Source of the DNA: Neoceratodus forsteri | Lineage: Eukaryota > Chordata > Ceratodontiformes > Ceratodontidae | Assembly: GCA_016271365.2 (NCBI GenBank) | Contig: CM028129.1 | Span: 847,920,501 to 847,984,500 of the forward strand | Reading direction: 5' to 3' | Length of the DNA: 64,000 nucleotides | Shown: in pieces, positions 20,775-32,078 of the stretch | Numbering within the stretch: the stretch's first letter is position 1 | Layout of the letters: every line of letters begins with the position of its first letter | Made by a program: the position numbers and the translations under genes | Notes under the pieces: generated by a model | Database searches by the model: none | Seen by the model: the letters and a program-made list of their open reading frames with translations, nothing else | Told to the model about the DNA's origin: nothing

Positions 20775-20875
20775 TTGTTATGCTGCAGTACTGATATAGC
20801 TAGTGCAGCATAACAGCTGTGATGACATTGCTACTGCAGCATAACAACTCAATCCATAACAACATTCTACAATAC
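20775..20875. repeat. Small foldback, GTTGTTATGCTGCAGTA arms
   Basis: GTTGTTATGCTGCAGTA near 20774 is mirrored by TACTGCAGCATAACAAC near 20832, with a partial third copy (GTGCAGCATAACAGC) between them. It lies right after the DIRS remnant. Non-coding. Confidence 0.7.
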
Positions 20876-21590
20876 ACTATAATTGTATAATACTGTAAAA
20901 ATATATGTGTTTGACTCTTTTGATTTCGATATCAAATTAACTCATGCAGTCTGTATAGGTACTTTCTTTCTTTTGTGAATGAATAAAATATATTTCTGAT
21001 TAATTTTACGTTTCTGTATGATTTTCCAGCTGGAAAATGTCATTTAATAAGTGCTATGTCACACTCCAGGCATAAATATACTGGGAAGGATTGTTGTCCT
21101 TGTGACTCACAACACACCAGGTGCATGCATTAAGGCCTAGTCTACAGATGGTGTGTTGTGAGTTATATCTTAGTTAACATCTATCTCTTTGGTTCCCTAT
21201 TATTTCTTAACTGTATTATGTATTCATCAGTCTTATGCCATATAAGGATACCCAGTGTGTGTACCAAAAATGGTGGGTAGGAAGGAGTGTATATGATCTT
21301 GCAGACTGAAAATGTGAATCTTAAAATCCACTACATACATCCCATTTCATGATAAATATGTTAAGTTATTAACCTCGATCAACTTTTTTTGAGGAAGACA
21401 GATTACTAAAATATAACTTGAAAGTTTTCAGCTTACAAAACAGATTGTGATCCAGAATTCTCTAAAATGCACCAAATTGACTCATTTTTTTGAAAATTTT
21501 TCCGGGGGGGCATGCCCCCGAACACCCCTAGCAAGGCTCAGTTTTCGGACTTGAATACAGTTCCTGTACTTCTTTTGAACCACTTTCATC
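20876..21590. other. No gene; one hairpin at 21100-21165
   Basis: ACTCACAACACACCA near 21105 is perfectly mirrored by TGGTGTGTTGTGAGT near 21149 across about 30 bases. Otherwise A+T-rich sequence with no coding signature. A run GGGGGGGCATGCCCCCG near 21504 is locally self-complementary. Confidence 0.6.
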
Positions 21591-21740
21591 ACTGGGTACG
21601 AGGCCACATTGGGAACAGTGATCACCATACCATGTGAGTCAATATAAAAACAGCTACAGAATGGAACCACAAAAAGTTGAGGGTCCTTGATTTCAGGAGT
21701 GCAGATATTAAACAGATGGGGGAATGCCAGCCTGCCAGTG
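21590..21740 (+). mobile_element. CR1 fragment: endonuclease to RT linker
   Basis: The plus-strand frames read a GHIGNSDHHTM stretch, then KLRVLDFRSADIKQMGECQ. These correspond to VGSHLGTSDHQTVWF and VVDFRRADFGKMRECL in copies A and B. The SDHH catalytic motif is preserved here (unlike copy A). It is interrupted at about 21745 by dispersed repeat D and resumes in part at 22400. Confidence 0.82.
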
Positions 21741-21749
21741 CAGTAGTTG

Positions 21750-22085
21750 GATTTCTGCTTGCGATGCTGGCGACCTTTGTTTGGGAACAGACCTGGGTCA
21801 TCGGAGGGCCGGCCGGAGGGAAAAGGATAGAGCATCCTTGGACTGCTCTCCTTCTCCAGGGGGAAGGGGGGTACGTATGTTCAGTGTCTAGTGACACCCA
21901 GCAGAGGCTGGGTATGCCACAAGAACACTGATGCCTGTGTCTCTCAGGGGCAGGGTGAATGTTGGGTGTCATTGCACATCCCCGCCTCTGCCTACAGGGG
22001 AAGAAAATCTGGGCCTGATCCATCTCTGTGATGGCCTCTCCTGGGCATCTATTAGCCTCCGATGCCAACTCCCCAAGCAGATACT
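21750..22085 (+). repeat. Dispersed repeat D, copy 2
   Basis: Contains GATGCTGGCGACCTTTG, GGGTCATCGGAGGGCC, GCATCCTTGGACTGCTCTCC and TTCTCCAGGGGGAAGGGG, co-linear with the minus-strand copy at 15243-15545 and the copy at 36650-36960. It lies between two pieces of a plus-strand CR1, so it probably inserted into that CR1. Confidence 0.62.
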
Positions 22086-22399
22086 AGATTTGTGGCGTTA
22101 GGGTCGGCACCTCGACCTCACCCTCTGGTGGGCAAGCCAGGGGTAACCGGGAAGTGCTGGCTACAATTGGAGGTGGAGGTACAGAGGGGTCCATGACCAG
22201 GGCAGATTCCAATTTACCAGGTATCACAAAAAGCATAGTAAATAGAAAAAAAAAAAGATGGGTGACTGCCTCAGGCATTACTTTGCTAGGGGTGGGAGCG
22301 GGGAGACCATGGTGGGGAGGAGGAGGAATGATGGGCAATGTGATAAAAGGCCATAAGGAAGGCAACAGACCTCTGCATCAAGCAAGTAAAGCAACAGCA
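22086..22399. other. No gene recognised
   Basis: Purine-rich plus strand with a poly(A) run near 22246. May be the 3' part of repeat D or CR1 sequence too decayed to read. Confidence 0.4.
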
Positions 22400-22985
22400 A
22401 GATGAAAACTAGACCACTCAGTGCTGGTAACATTCCTCTGTAATGCCATTATCAGTGACATTACAGAGGACCTGAAAGGAAAGGTGTGCCTCTTTGTAGA
22501 TGACACCAAAATCTGCAATATGGGCGAAAGCTTCAGGATACGTGCAAAGGAGAAGCACAGGCATGAGAAAACTTGGAGTTGTGAAGGGTACGTCAGCTGT
22601 GTTTGATGCACAAAGTGCAAAGTAATGCACTTGGGGCACAGAAACACGGAGGCAGAACACAAAAAGGGAGTTATGGAACTGAAGACCATCAAACAGTAAT
22701 GATACATGAGAGTAATCACATTGGATAACCTAAAGGTGGCCAGGCAGAGTGACAAGGCAGTTGGGAGGGATACTACTGGGATAATGGGGTGCACAGGGTG
22801 GGATGACATCAAGAGAAAGAGAGAGCTGGCATTGTCTCTTTGTTAAGCACTACTAAGACCCCACGTAGAGTACTGTCTCCACTTCTGGAGACTGCATCTC
22901 CAGAATGACATGGAGTGGAGGCATTCCACAAGATGGCAAATAAGATGTTCCAGGGTCTGAATCAGAAGCCCTACAATTATGGTGA
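22400..22985 (+). mobile_element. CR1 fragment: RT palm C to thumb
   Basis: Plus-strand frames include ISDITEDLKGKVCLFVDDTK (palm C with VDD for the usual ADD) near 22450-22510, a KVMHLGHRN block near 22620, and LLRPHVEYCLHFW near 22845. This is CR1 ORF2 up to the thumb. It is followed at 23010 by a second fragment that starts again upstream of the same motif, so the element is partly duplicated here or two insertions are joined. Confidence 0.85.
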
Positions 22986-23009
22986 TTAGGAGTGGACCTA
23001 AAGGTGGTA

Positions 23010-24089
23010 AACTGTGTAAAATATTGGTTAGGGCTGAGTTGGCAGAGGGAGGTAGAAAATGGAGTTCACTTTGGAGAAGTGCATGTGACCAGCAACATGC
23101 CTTGGGCATCAGTGCTGGTACTGGTCCTCTTTAATGTCTTTCCAAGTGACATTGCCTCTTTGTGGATGAGACCAAAATCTGCAATAGGGTGGACACTTCC
23201 TTGGGGGGGGGACAGGAAGAAGAGACATGGGACTACTTGAAGAGTGGTCCAGGGTATGGCAGCAGGGAGTTCAATCTGAGCAAGTGCAGAATAATGCTCT
23301 TGGTGCACAGAAACCCAGGGGCAGAATACAAAATGAGTGGCATGGTATTGGTGACCACCAAGCAGGAAATAGACCTAGGGGTTATTATATCTCATGATCA
23401 GAAGTTGGTATATCACTGCTACGAGGCAGTTGGGAAGGCTAGTGGGATGCTGGGGTGCATAAGTCGGGGTATCAGCAGCAGAAAAATGAAGGTGGTGATG
23501 CCCCTGCATAGATCCCTAGTACGATCCCTCCTAGAGTAGTGTGTGCAATTCTGGAGACCATATCTCCGGAAGGACATAGACATAGAAGCAGCATAAGTGG
23601 TCCAGAGTAGGGCAACAAAAATGGTGCAGGGTTTTCATTAGAAGCATTACAAGGATACACAACAGCACCTGAATATGTACACCTAAAATTGGGGGGTGAG
23701 GCTAGGGGAATCATATAGACCATTATGTGACACACAGGGCAAAATAGGGTACTGGTGTGAAGTATTTCTCAGGGAAAAAGGTACAACGCTCAATATAAAA
23801 AGTACAAGGGGCACAGTAATAAGCTGTGGGGGGGGATTCTTGAGAGACGCAAGGAAGTACTAATTCACAGAAAGAGTGGTGGATTCCTGCAACTGTCTTC
23901 CATTGGAGGTGGGGGGGCACAAAATGGTGGGGTTCCACAATGCACTGGATAGGCATTGGAAAATCTTGGAGAAATGGAAGGATGTGTAAGGTACATGGCC
24001 GGATATCATGTAGGATCTCTGGTGATCAAGTGCAGACTAGGTGAGCCAAGCAGTCCTTATCTGCTGACAGATTCTGTGCTTCTATAGTA
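23010..24089 (+). mobile_element. CR1 fragment: RT to 3' end
   Basis: Begins with a VENGVHFGEVHVTSNMPW-type block (counterpart of the VANGVHSEERRVTSGVPQ palm B region), then DETKICNRVD, KCRIMLLVHRNPGAEYK, ISHDQK, ASGMLGCISRGISSRKMKVV and CVQFWRPYLRKDID. It ends with the CR1 3' tail GCAGACTAGGTGAGCC and CTTATCTGCTGACAGATTCT at 24030-24080. Several stops and frame changes. An L2-like LINE starts within a few bases of the tail. Confidence 0.9.
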
Positions 24090-24090
24090 G

Positions 24091-25515
24091 CTTTGCAGCT
24101 CAAGGAACACCTGGAGACCTATGACTTCCATGAGCAATTCCAGTCTGGGTTTAGAGCGAGGCACAGCATGGAGACTACACTGGTCTGGGTCCATAATGAC
24201 CACCTCATGGCAAGAAATCGAGCAAAGCAGTCAATTCTCATTCTCCTCAATCTGTCATCAGCATTTGATACCATGAATCACATTGTGTTACTAGATTTCC
24301 TCAGAAAGTGATGTGAACTCACCAGTGTTGCCAATTGATTTGAGTCCTTTCTCTTGGGTAGGAGGCAGAGGGTGGTGATGGTGAATTTCTCCTCCTCCCC
24401 CCCCAGCCTCTGATCTGTGGAGTCCCTCAGGGTTCTATCCTGTCACTGATGTTGTTCTTGGTATATATGCTGGCCTTGGGGAGGACTGTCAGACAGTATA
24501 GTTGGAGTTTTCACTGCTATGCAGATGATACTCAACTATACATGTCCTTTGTACCACTGAACAAGCGGTGCTGTTGAAGTGCTGAATAAATGCCTCACCG
24601 AGATCCAGGCTTGGATGAACTCTAAATGGCTGAGGCTTAACCCTGACAAGATGGATTTTCTAGTGACTAAGCCTTACCGTGGACAGGTTGGGGACACTTC
24701 CAGGATGACATCAGGCTTAGTCCTGGGGTCAATACCTTTGACTGTGTCCTCTAGGGTGAGACATCTGGGTGTGATCCTTGATGACAGGCTGACATTTGAG
24801 GTGCAGGTGTTGTCTGTCATCAAAAATAGTTTTTACCACCTAAGGTACATTGCCTGGATTAAACCCCTTATTCTGCATGAAGACCTGACGTCACTGGTGC
24901 ATGCCTTTGTGACATCGAGTCTCGACTACTGTAATGCTCTATATCTTGGGGTCACTGGGGGGGACCTCCACTGGCTGCAGCTAGTGCAGAATGCAGCAGT
25001 CAGGCTGCTAATGGGATTACCCAGATCCTGTCATGTGGCTGCAGTCCTGCGGGGTCTGCACTGGCTGCCCGTCAGGTGATGGGTTCTCTTCCAGGTGGGC
25101 TTGCTCACCTATAAGGCCTTATATGGACTGGGCCCTGGCTACCTGTCTGACCTCCTCACTCCTGCCATTCCAGCTTGCTCCCTCCGTTCCTCCACAAAGG
25201 GCCTCCTGGCGGTTTTGAGGACTGGGCTGAAAACCTCGGGTGATTGCTCATTTGGGGTGGCCAGCTCGGTCTTCTGGAACTCGCTTCCAAGATCCTTGAG
25301 GTAGGCTCCTACAGTGGAGGCATTCAGGAGGGGCCTAAAGACCCATCTTTTTAATTTAGCCTACGCAGCTGACGTATTTTGAACTGTATTTGAAAAAATC
25401 TCTTGAATTTTATATAGTGTGTCTGTGATTCATTTGTAATCCTATTTATGGTTTATATACCGTGCCCAGAGCCTCAGGGATTGGGCACCTAAGAAATAAA
25501 CTTTTACTTACTTAC
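24091..25515 (+). mobile_element. L2-like LINE, RT to 3' end
   Basis: Plus strand. RT finger and palm: FQSGFRARHSMETTLVWV, then LNLSSAFDTMNHIVLLDFL (palm A, Asn for the first Asp position); CGVPQGSILS near 24416 (palm B); CYADDTQLYM near 24517 (palm C); LRLNPDKMDFLV; HLGVILDDRLTFEV; SSLDYCNALYLGVTGGDL; and a C-terminal VFWNSLPRSLR. The 3' tail has GCCCAGAGCCTCAGGGATTGGGCACC and an ACTT repeat near 25500. Several frames; non-functional. 5' truncated at the CR1 junction. Confidence 0.9.
24579..25304 (+). pseudogene. L2-like ORF2 C-terminal part
   Basis: The longest open piece (24579-25079) begins LNKCLTEIQAWMNSKWLRLN and runs through the RT thumb to LHWLPVR; the next piece (25095-25304) continues GLLTYKALYGLGPGYLSDLL and ends FWNSLPRSLR. 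A stop and a frame change at 25079-25095 separate them. Length and order match the C-terminal half of an L2 ORF2. The palm A to C motifs lie just upstream (24250-24545). Confidence 0.87.
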
Positions 25516-25639
25516 TATTCCACCACTACATGCTGAGCAAAGAGAAACCATTCCTTAGCCAAGAGTCATGGTTCAACCTCAACCATTTTTAAGGGGAAGC
25601 AACCTGAATGACAAGGTTGTTGGAGAATTTCAAGAGCAG

Positions 25640-25840
25640 AGTTGGGAACCTGTGAATTCAGTTTTGTACTCCACCATTGTAACAAGTGTGACTTACTCAC
25701 TGTGTGACACTGAACAAGTCACTCTACCTCCCTGTGTTTTACCTCTCTTAATTTCCCTCTAATCAAGCAACTACATGTGTTTATGATACTAATTACTAAA
25801 TCAATCAATAAAAAATAAATAAATATACTTCAGGGAAGGG
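25640..25840 (+). mobile_element. CORE-SINE-like fragment
   Basis: CACTGTGTGACACTGAACAA and GTCACTCTACCTCCCTGTG match the central TGTGTGACCCTGAGCAAATC segment of the SINE at 32752. The tRNA head is not readable and the end is an AATAAATAAATA run. Diverged old copy. Confidence 0.55.
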
Positions 25841-26880
25841 GGAAAGACAAGTGATATATTATAACTGACTCCACACAAAATTATTAGACAGTAGACAGGT
25901 GTGGGGTTTTTCAGATGCTGAATCAGGTGAAGAGTGTTCTCAGTGTTCTCAGTGCTCTCAGATCAGTCAGACATTAACTCCAGGGCATTTAGCCTGAAGG
26001 TGACATTATTTCTTATAGAAGCTGAATTTCTGCTTCCCCCATATAATTCGATTATAGTCTATGGGAACAGTTTCCCTGCAAACAGCACCATTTCCCTAGG
26101 AAATACATGAAACCCTGTGGATCTGGAATGCTTTACTATAAAAAATAATAGATGGCTACTGAGTATGCGACCATGCTGTGCCTGTCTTGGGATTCTAATG
26201 GCATAAGACCATTCAAGCTTCACTCTCATTGTTTGTGATGTCACTAGACTCTCTCAATAGGCTCACAGCCTGGTTTAGCACTAATTCACATCCATCAGAA
26301 TAGTGACATTGACACTGAACAAGTAAAATATTTAAAACCATACAATAATCAAAATATAAACTCTGATTCAAAGTGAGACTAAAGAAGTTTTGTATACCTT
26401 TTGGTTATTTTGAATTTCTTTGTGTCTCACATTTCTTAAATGTTCAGTTGTAAATTGTAAACCCACATAAACCTTTTTAAATAAGGGTAACCAATTACAC
26501 TGACTTTACACTGACTTGATACCATAAACTCATACAGTAATCTCAGATTTCCGGTCATTGTTAACAAATTGTGGGGGGCTTTGAAACCTGTATATTGTAA
26601 TCAAATGAATGATTTGAAGGTATTTTTAATAAGTTTGAGATCTGAACTAAAAGTCCATTGTGATTGTTATCGATGAATGGTTAGATGTTCGGTGTATTAT
26701 ATTGTGAATGATTGATATATGTCAATTTGTATTGTAGCTTTTGTTGTAACATATGACTTATGTGTTTAGTAGTATATTATATTATACTTTACAGGACCAT
26801 CTTGAAAATAGGACTCTGTCCTAATGATGTGATGTTTCCATCTGAATTCCTGTTTAAAAATAAAGGTTTTAACTAACTAA
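25841..26880. other. No gene; a LINE-like 3' tail ends it
   Basis: No coding frame. The last 100 bases (AAAATAGGACTCTGTCCTAA, then AAATAAAGGTTTTAACTAAC with a TAAC repeat at 26865-26886) look like the 3' tail of a non-LTR element of unknown clade in plus orientation. Confidence 0.45.
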
Positions 26881-27127
26881 CTAACTATACCGCTGCATAC
26901 AGTAGCCAAGTTATGCTAATGTCTTGCTATTACACAGAGAGAGAAAGGGGTCTTGAAGCCTGTGACTGGATTCGTAGACTGTGTCTTTCCACAGTGGAGT
27001 TGAAGTACATGCAGTCCTCTTCACTGATCACAGTGCTGTTCCCCCCCCCCCCACAACCGGGCACACAATTTTCCTGCTCCATGTTAACTTCTGGTTCACT
27101 TCTGGGTTCGGAGCTAGTACTTGCATG

Positions 27128-27445
27128 TCTTCCTGGTGTCTACTGGCACCCCAACCCTCCAATCACCATCCTGGCTATATATGTAATATTTCCCTGGTCT
27201 CTAATGGCATCCTCCACACTCCAATTGCTGGCCCTGTATTTATATAATGACTCTATCCCCATATTCATCTGTTTCCTGGTGTCTAATGGCACCCCTACCC
27301 TCTGATCATTGTCCCTGTTATATATGTAATATTTCACTGGTGTCTAGTGGCACCCCCACCCTCCAATCACTGACCCTGTATCTATATAATATTTCCCTGG
27401 TGTTTATTGGCACCCCTACCATCTGATCATCATCCCCATATCCAA
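27128..27445. repeat. Minisatellite, about 60-base unit
   Basis: Five units with the core CTGGTGTCTAATGGCACCCC near 27133, 27194, 27277, 27337 and 27397. Between cores lie CCTCCAATCAC(C/T) and a TATATAT-AATATTT segment. Units differ from one another at many positions. One unit is longer (about 83 bases). Confidence 0.82.
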
Positions 27446-27740
27446 ACATGAGCTGTAATAAAGAAAACCATCCCTCAATGTTTTTTTTTTCCTCTTTAAA
27501 CCTGTAAAAAGGAAAACCAGTCCTTCACTGATCTGATCACTGTCACCCTGATCTCCTACTCAGCAGTCACCACCAGCACCCTCATTACACTCCACATACA
27601 CCCTCATTCTCCTGAGCATGTCCCATGATGTAGATCCACTCTCTGATTGAAGACTTGTCTTGCTGCTGGAACTGGCGACTGCAATACAAGAAACAATGGT
27701 TGGTGCAGTTCAATGTATTTCAATTGAGTTTTGAACTTTG
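27446..27740. other. No gene recognised
   Basis: CT-rich plus strand with a T run near 27480. No frame or repeat recognised. Confidence 0.4.
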
Positions 27741-27741
27741 A

Positions 27742-28555
27742 GGCATAACTTTGTCATATTTGCATATTGTCACTGCAAATTTTCAACATGGCCTTTCTGG
27801 GACCCTACCTCATGATCAATCATGGTAGAATTAAGCAAATCAGGCCCAAAAGGTGATTTCACGGTCACTTAGTGAAATCACCATTTAGGCAAGTTTTGAA
27901 CATTTTCATCACCATTGTTCGTGAGGTGGGGTCATAAGAAGGCTATGTTTAAAAGTTGGGATCAAAATAGTTAAAAATGACAAAGTTATGAGCATACATT
28001 GAAATGTTTCTATGCTCATTCATAACTTTGGTAATTTTAAATATTTTCACCCCAAATTTTCAACAAACACATTTTTTTACACCACCTCATGAAAATGACA
28101 GCTGTCATTTTTCAAATGCTAGTCAAAATGTGTTTTCGCATCTGTGGCACAGAACAATGTTTCAGTGGTGCAGAATCACATTTCAGTGGGGATTTGAAAA
28201 CTTTCACCTATGGGGTTCATGAGGAGGGGTAATAAGAAATATGCTGAACATCTGGTGTACAAATATAGTTCAATGTCCAGGTTATGACTGAACATTGCAG
28301 TATTTCAATGTTCACTCATAAGTTTGCTCATTTTCAATATTTTTACTGCAAACTTTCAACTCACCCATTTTTCCACACCACTTCATAAATGTAACAGCTG
28401 TAATTTTTAAAATCCTGGATGGAATTTCTTTTCACACTTGTGTTGTTAACTGACATTTTGACTGATACACTATAAATACTACATGCCATGTTTATAAGGG
28501 CAATCATAAAATGACTATCTTGAAAATTTGTGGTCAACATTAAAAAAAGAGTGAA
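27742..28555. repeat. Palindrome family P, locus 2: three tandem palindromes
   Basis: Three successive imperfect palindromes at about 27742-27998, 28012-28300 and 28312-28555. Each starts with CATAACTTTG-like (second TTCATAACTTTGGTAATTTT, third TCATAAGTTTGC) and folds on itself through ACCTCATGA / TCATGAGGTGGGGT-type blocks. They share the arm blocks with locus 1 at 16655-17265. The first unit has the best symmetry. No coding capacity. Confidence 0.8.
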
Positions 28556-28624
28556 AGTGTGAAGAGTGGATGTGTACTGAATGTGTAAAGAGTGAATGTA
28601 TAAAGCGTGAATGTGCCAGGCTCT

Positions 28625-29262
28625 GTACTTCTGTAGATGGATGCAGTCTTCCCACAGCACATGGCCCATGGGGTCCCTACACATCTGCATCTGTTCATGG
28701 TCTGGTCTCACATGGAGCAGTGTGTGCAGTTCTGGACACCACAATTTCATAAGGATATTAACAGGCTGGAGACTGTCCGGAGAAGAGCAGCTAAGATGGT
28801 ACAGGGCTTGCAACACAAGACTTATGAGGAGAGATTAAGGGACCTCAATATGTATTTACTGGAAGAGAGGAGGGAAAGAGGGAACATGATAGAAACATTC
28901 AAGTACCTCAAGGGTATAAGCAAGGTGCAGGGGGGAGACATTTTACAATACAGGAGGAGCACAAGAATGAGGGGGCATGACATGAAATTGGAAGGTGGAA
29001 GGTTAAGAGGGAATATGAGGACATTCTTCTTCACAGAGAGGGTGGTGAATGCATGGAATGGTCTACCTCAGGAGGTGGTGGGAGTGAGCACTGTGGATGG
29101 ATTCAAGCATGCTTTGGACAGGCATAGGGGAAATACAGAGGTACAGCAGCAGGTGGGTCAGAGCAGTAAACTAGTACAAGGGCTTATGGGCAGACTAGAT
29201 GGGCCAGGTGGTTCTTATCTGCTGACAATTTCTATGTTTCTATGTTTCTATCACAAAAATCT
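28625..29262 (+). mobile_element. CR1-clade LINE 3' end
   Basis: A 233-codon open frame (28637-29338) covers the ORF2 thumb and C-terminus: EQCVQFWTPQFHKDINRLET, AAKMVQGLQHKTYEERLRDL, MIETFKYLKGISKVQGGDIL and FFFTERVVNAWNGLPQEVVG. The 3' tail GGGCAGACTAGATGGGCCAG and the TTTCTATGTTTCTATG microsatellite end follow at 29180-29260; the frame runs through the tail because no stop occurs in it. It is the least damaged CR1 coding piece in the window and resembles copy C more than A or B. Confidence 0.93.
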
Positions 29263-30040
29263 TCACTTTTCCTCAGGTCTGAAGCAGCCTCTCACTTTTT
29301 ATGGCTGCATCAATGCCATGATTTTGCAGCCGTATTAGCGCTGATCAGAATTTGATAATTCTGGTTGAAATCACTGGGTGGTGGTGGTGGGAAGGGGTTG
29401 GGGGGTTAATGGGGTGGGAAGCATCCTTTGGGCTACTGTGTGCAAAACAAGATTTGCTGACTACTATACCCCTAGTTTGGAGATACCTAAAGAAAGCAGA
29501 AGGGTCTCATAAGCTTGTAAACAGTACATAAAACGTTAATTAACTCAAAAAAGTTATCTCAGTGACTCAAAAAAGTTATTTTGTTGGTTCTCTGTAAACT
29601 GTAATTAGTATATTTAATTAGTGTGGGTTTATTTTTCCAGTTCTAGTTATACATCTACTTGTCACTCACCCCTTTAGAGTCTCCTTTAGCAAGCCACAAC
29701 TTCATAGCCTTCACCCAAGTTCTGTGCTCCATACCTTTTGCATTCCACCTTAGGATGAAAGTACTGTACAAGGAATTCCCCATATCAGTAGAATGCTATA
29801 AACTAGGACCAGATCTCGGAGCACAGTCCGGCAACATTTTAGAGTTCTGTAAATGATTTAAAGGTGATAAGAAATATATTAAATATACTCAAAAGATTCA
29901 GTTTCTTTCAGTCATATTCAATATTCTACTAGTTTGATTTACTCTCCTTCATTATAGGATTATTAGTCACCAACAAATGCAGCTTCTAAGCACCTGCATG
30001 TTGATGCATATTCTTTTCTACATTTCAATCAAGTTTATGA
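29263..30040. other. No gene recognised
   Basis: Contains a GGTGGTGGTGG run near 29375 and short frames without domains. No repeat matched. Confidence 0.5.
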
Positions 30041-30145
30041 ATATCTTTTTGCATGACTTGCTGAGTGTGAGTGATGTGCTGTGTGTCAGGGCAGATAGAA
30101 AGCTCTTTCTACCCTGACTCATGACAAATCACTCACTCACTGATA
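30041..30145. repeat. Palindromic foldback element, family A copy 2
   Basis: Positions 30069-30098 and 30105-30134 are inverted copies around a 6-base loop; the arm starts GAGTGATGTGCTGTGTGTCA. Matches the hairpin at 1650-1715, including upstream words CAATCAAGTTTATGAA versus CAGTCAAGTATAAGAA. Confidence 0.75.
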
Positions 30146-30840
30146 TGCATACAAAGCTTTTCTGTATGTTTTGCATTGGGAAAAGTCAGTCCAGGGAAAA
30201 TGTCACCACCATGGGAGCGGAAGTCCACCCAGGGAACTCTCCCATGCAAATGGGTAACCCACCATTGAACTGATCACAGATTGCCCAGAGTTGACAGGGC
30301 TCCCAAGTCCACCCCTGTGGAACAAGTCACCCTTTTCCCACCAGTGTGTGCCTCAAAACCCACACAAAACCCCAAGACAGGAGCAACAAGTCCTCTCCCT
30401 TCCACCCAAAATATTTGAGCCACTAAACGCTGTGCAAAGCCTGTCCAAGCTCTAGTCCAGTACAGGCAGTATAACTCAGAAATCCTCATTCTCCAGCATC
30501 AATGTGCTGTACCACCATCAGGTAGTATGAGGCATTGTAGTGCATGTCAGGGCATCAGCAGGTGATAGATGGGCTACTAAAGCTGATGTTGAGTTGATGT
30601 TATGGATTTTATTGATTGTACAAACAGATGCTTACAATGGGCACAGCAGCACTACAGAAGCGTTATAAACAGCATATACTATAACCAGTAGTCAGCCAAA
30701 ATACCACTTTTTTCTTCTTCATAAAATCAGCTTAATATTAGCTTTAGCAGCTCATCTCTCACCTGCCAAAACTCTGACATGTATTACAATGCATCCTAGT
30801 ACATGATGCCGGTATAGCACATTGACGTCAGATGATGATG
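30146..30840. other. No gene recognised
   Basis: A minus-strand frame of 71 codons (30489-30274) has no known domain. Nothing else identified. Confidence 0.5.
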
Positions 30841-30844
30841 AATC

Positions 30845-30930
30845 CTGAGTCACATTGCCCATCCTGGACAAGCAGTAGAAAGTAAGGGGACTGGGTTTGA
30901 TTCCCAAAGCAGAACACATTTTTCTTTCTC
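30845..30930 (+). mobile_element. SINE family S fragment
   Basis: GACTGGGTTTGATTCCC is a good box B. It is followed by TTTTTCTTTCTCAC, the same tail as family S copies at 5463 and 8955. The box A side is weak. Old fragment. Confidence 0.5.
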
Positions 30931-31079
30931 ACTACGGTTTATAGATACTATGTGTCAGACCCCATTCCCCAAGCCAATTCCCATTTCATTGCCAGGACAA
31001 GCCTCTTAGCCTACTTTCTTTCAACTTAATTATTTCATACAGACCTTCTTTGGCACCATAAGTACCATAGGTACTTTCA

Positions 31080-31215
31080 TGTAATTGTTGTTAGCTGTAT
31101 TGTTGCAGCATTATTTATTATTTTAATTGCTTGTATGATCTATTTATGTTTGTTTGTAAAGCACCCTGAGCCTCCAGGAAAGGGCACTAAAAAAATGAAA
31201 TTACCTTACCATAGT
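31080..31215 (+). mobile_element. L2-like 3' tail
   Basis: TGTAAAGCACCCTGAGCCTC and GGAAAGGGCACTAAAAAAAT, followed by an ACCTTACC-type end, match the L2 3' end seen at 25450-25515 (GCCCAGAGCCTCAGGGATTG). No coding part remains. Confidence 0.72.
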
Positions 31216-32078
31216 AAAATCTTGGATAGTCATTCCCTGCATCAGAAGGGGTGGACAATAGGAACTCTAATTCCCTTATGTCACCACATTACAGTGTGTT
31301 ACTATTTCACTGTAGATGTACAGATAGATCAGTAACAGTAATTCCTCAAACATATCATGTGCCCAGCTTCCCAGTATCCACTACATAAGTGTATATAGTT
31401 CACTTTGTACAGGGAATATAGGAATACTTAGAAATATTTAAAACTGTGTCCCTCTGTCTTAAATGGAGAAAGGGGAACTTTATATAACCTAAGGCACAGT
31501 GGTGGGCCCTAAGACAGCCAGCTCTTCTGCTCAGCCTGTAGTAATACTGTTCACCAAATCAGCAATAATCATCTTCAAGTGATTCTCACCCAGTCCATTT
31601 GCTTAAACTGGGACAGAACAAGAAGCGGGGCTGTTGTAAGAAGAACTGTTAGTAAGTCCTTTTGCAGCAGCCCTGTCTCCACCCAGTCCCAAACTTGAAC
31701 ATCAACTTAGATTGCGTTAGCAATACTCATGCTACGCGATCTAAATGAATGGACCTAGCTAGGGAAGCTGTAGGGGGCAGTGCCCTTGAAGAAAGGTAGG
31801 GTGGTGGCAAGAGGATCTGGGTGGATGTGGGGTGCTGATCTGGTACTCTCTGAGTTGGGAAGGCGGTGGATGATGAATTCCTGTTGCTTACTACACTGAA
31901 CCGAGGAATGGAATTATCCCTCACCAGGCCTGCCACTGCACTTAGACTACTTAAAGAGGACATGAACTGGTTTTTAACTGGCAGCTGTTTATAATGTTCC
32001 TATTTTCAGAAGCAATACCCATTCCCCTAAATGATCCATTTTTAACTGTACATGGATAAAAGTAACATTAAAAACTGT
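31216..32078. other. No gene recognised
   Basis: A 78-codon minus frame (31963-31727) is Ser-rich without known domain. AGATTGCGTTAGCA near 31709 is partly mirrored by TGCTACGCGATCT, a short hairpin. Nothing else. Confidence 0.5.

Noticed and set aside
20393..20794. 133-codon plus frame as a separate gene
   Set aside because: It overlaps the DIRS region between RNase H and the following conserved segment and mixes two frames of that element.
27128..27445. CRISPR array appearance from regular repeats
   Set aside because: The intervals between the cores are themselves similar to each other, so this is a minisatellite.
30900..30925. tRNA gene (good box B)
   Set aside because: No acceptor stem or matched box A; the tail matches SINE family S. 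The same applies to 8955-9070, 32752 and 43350.
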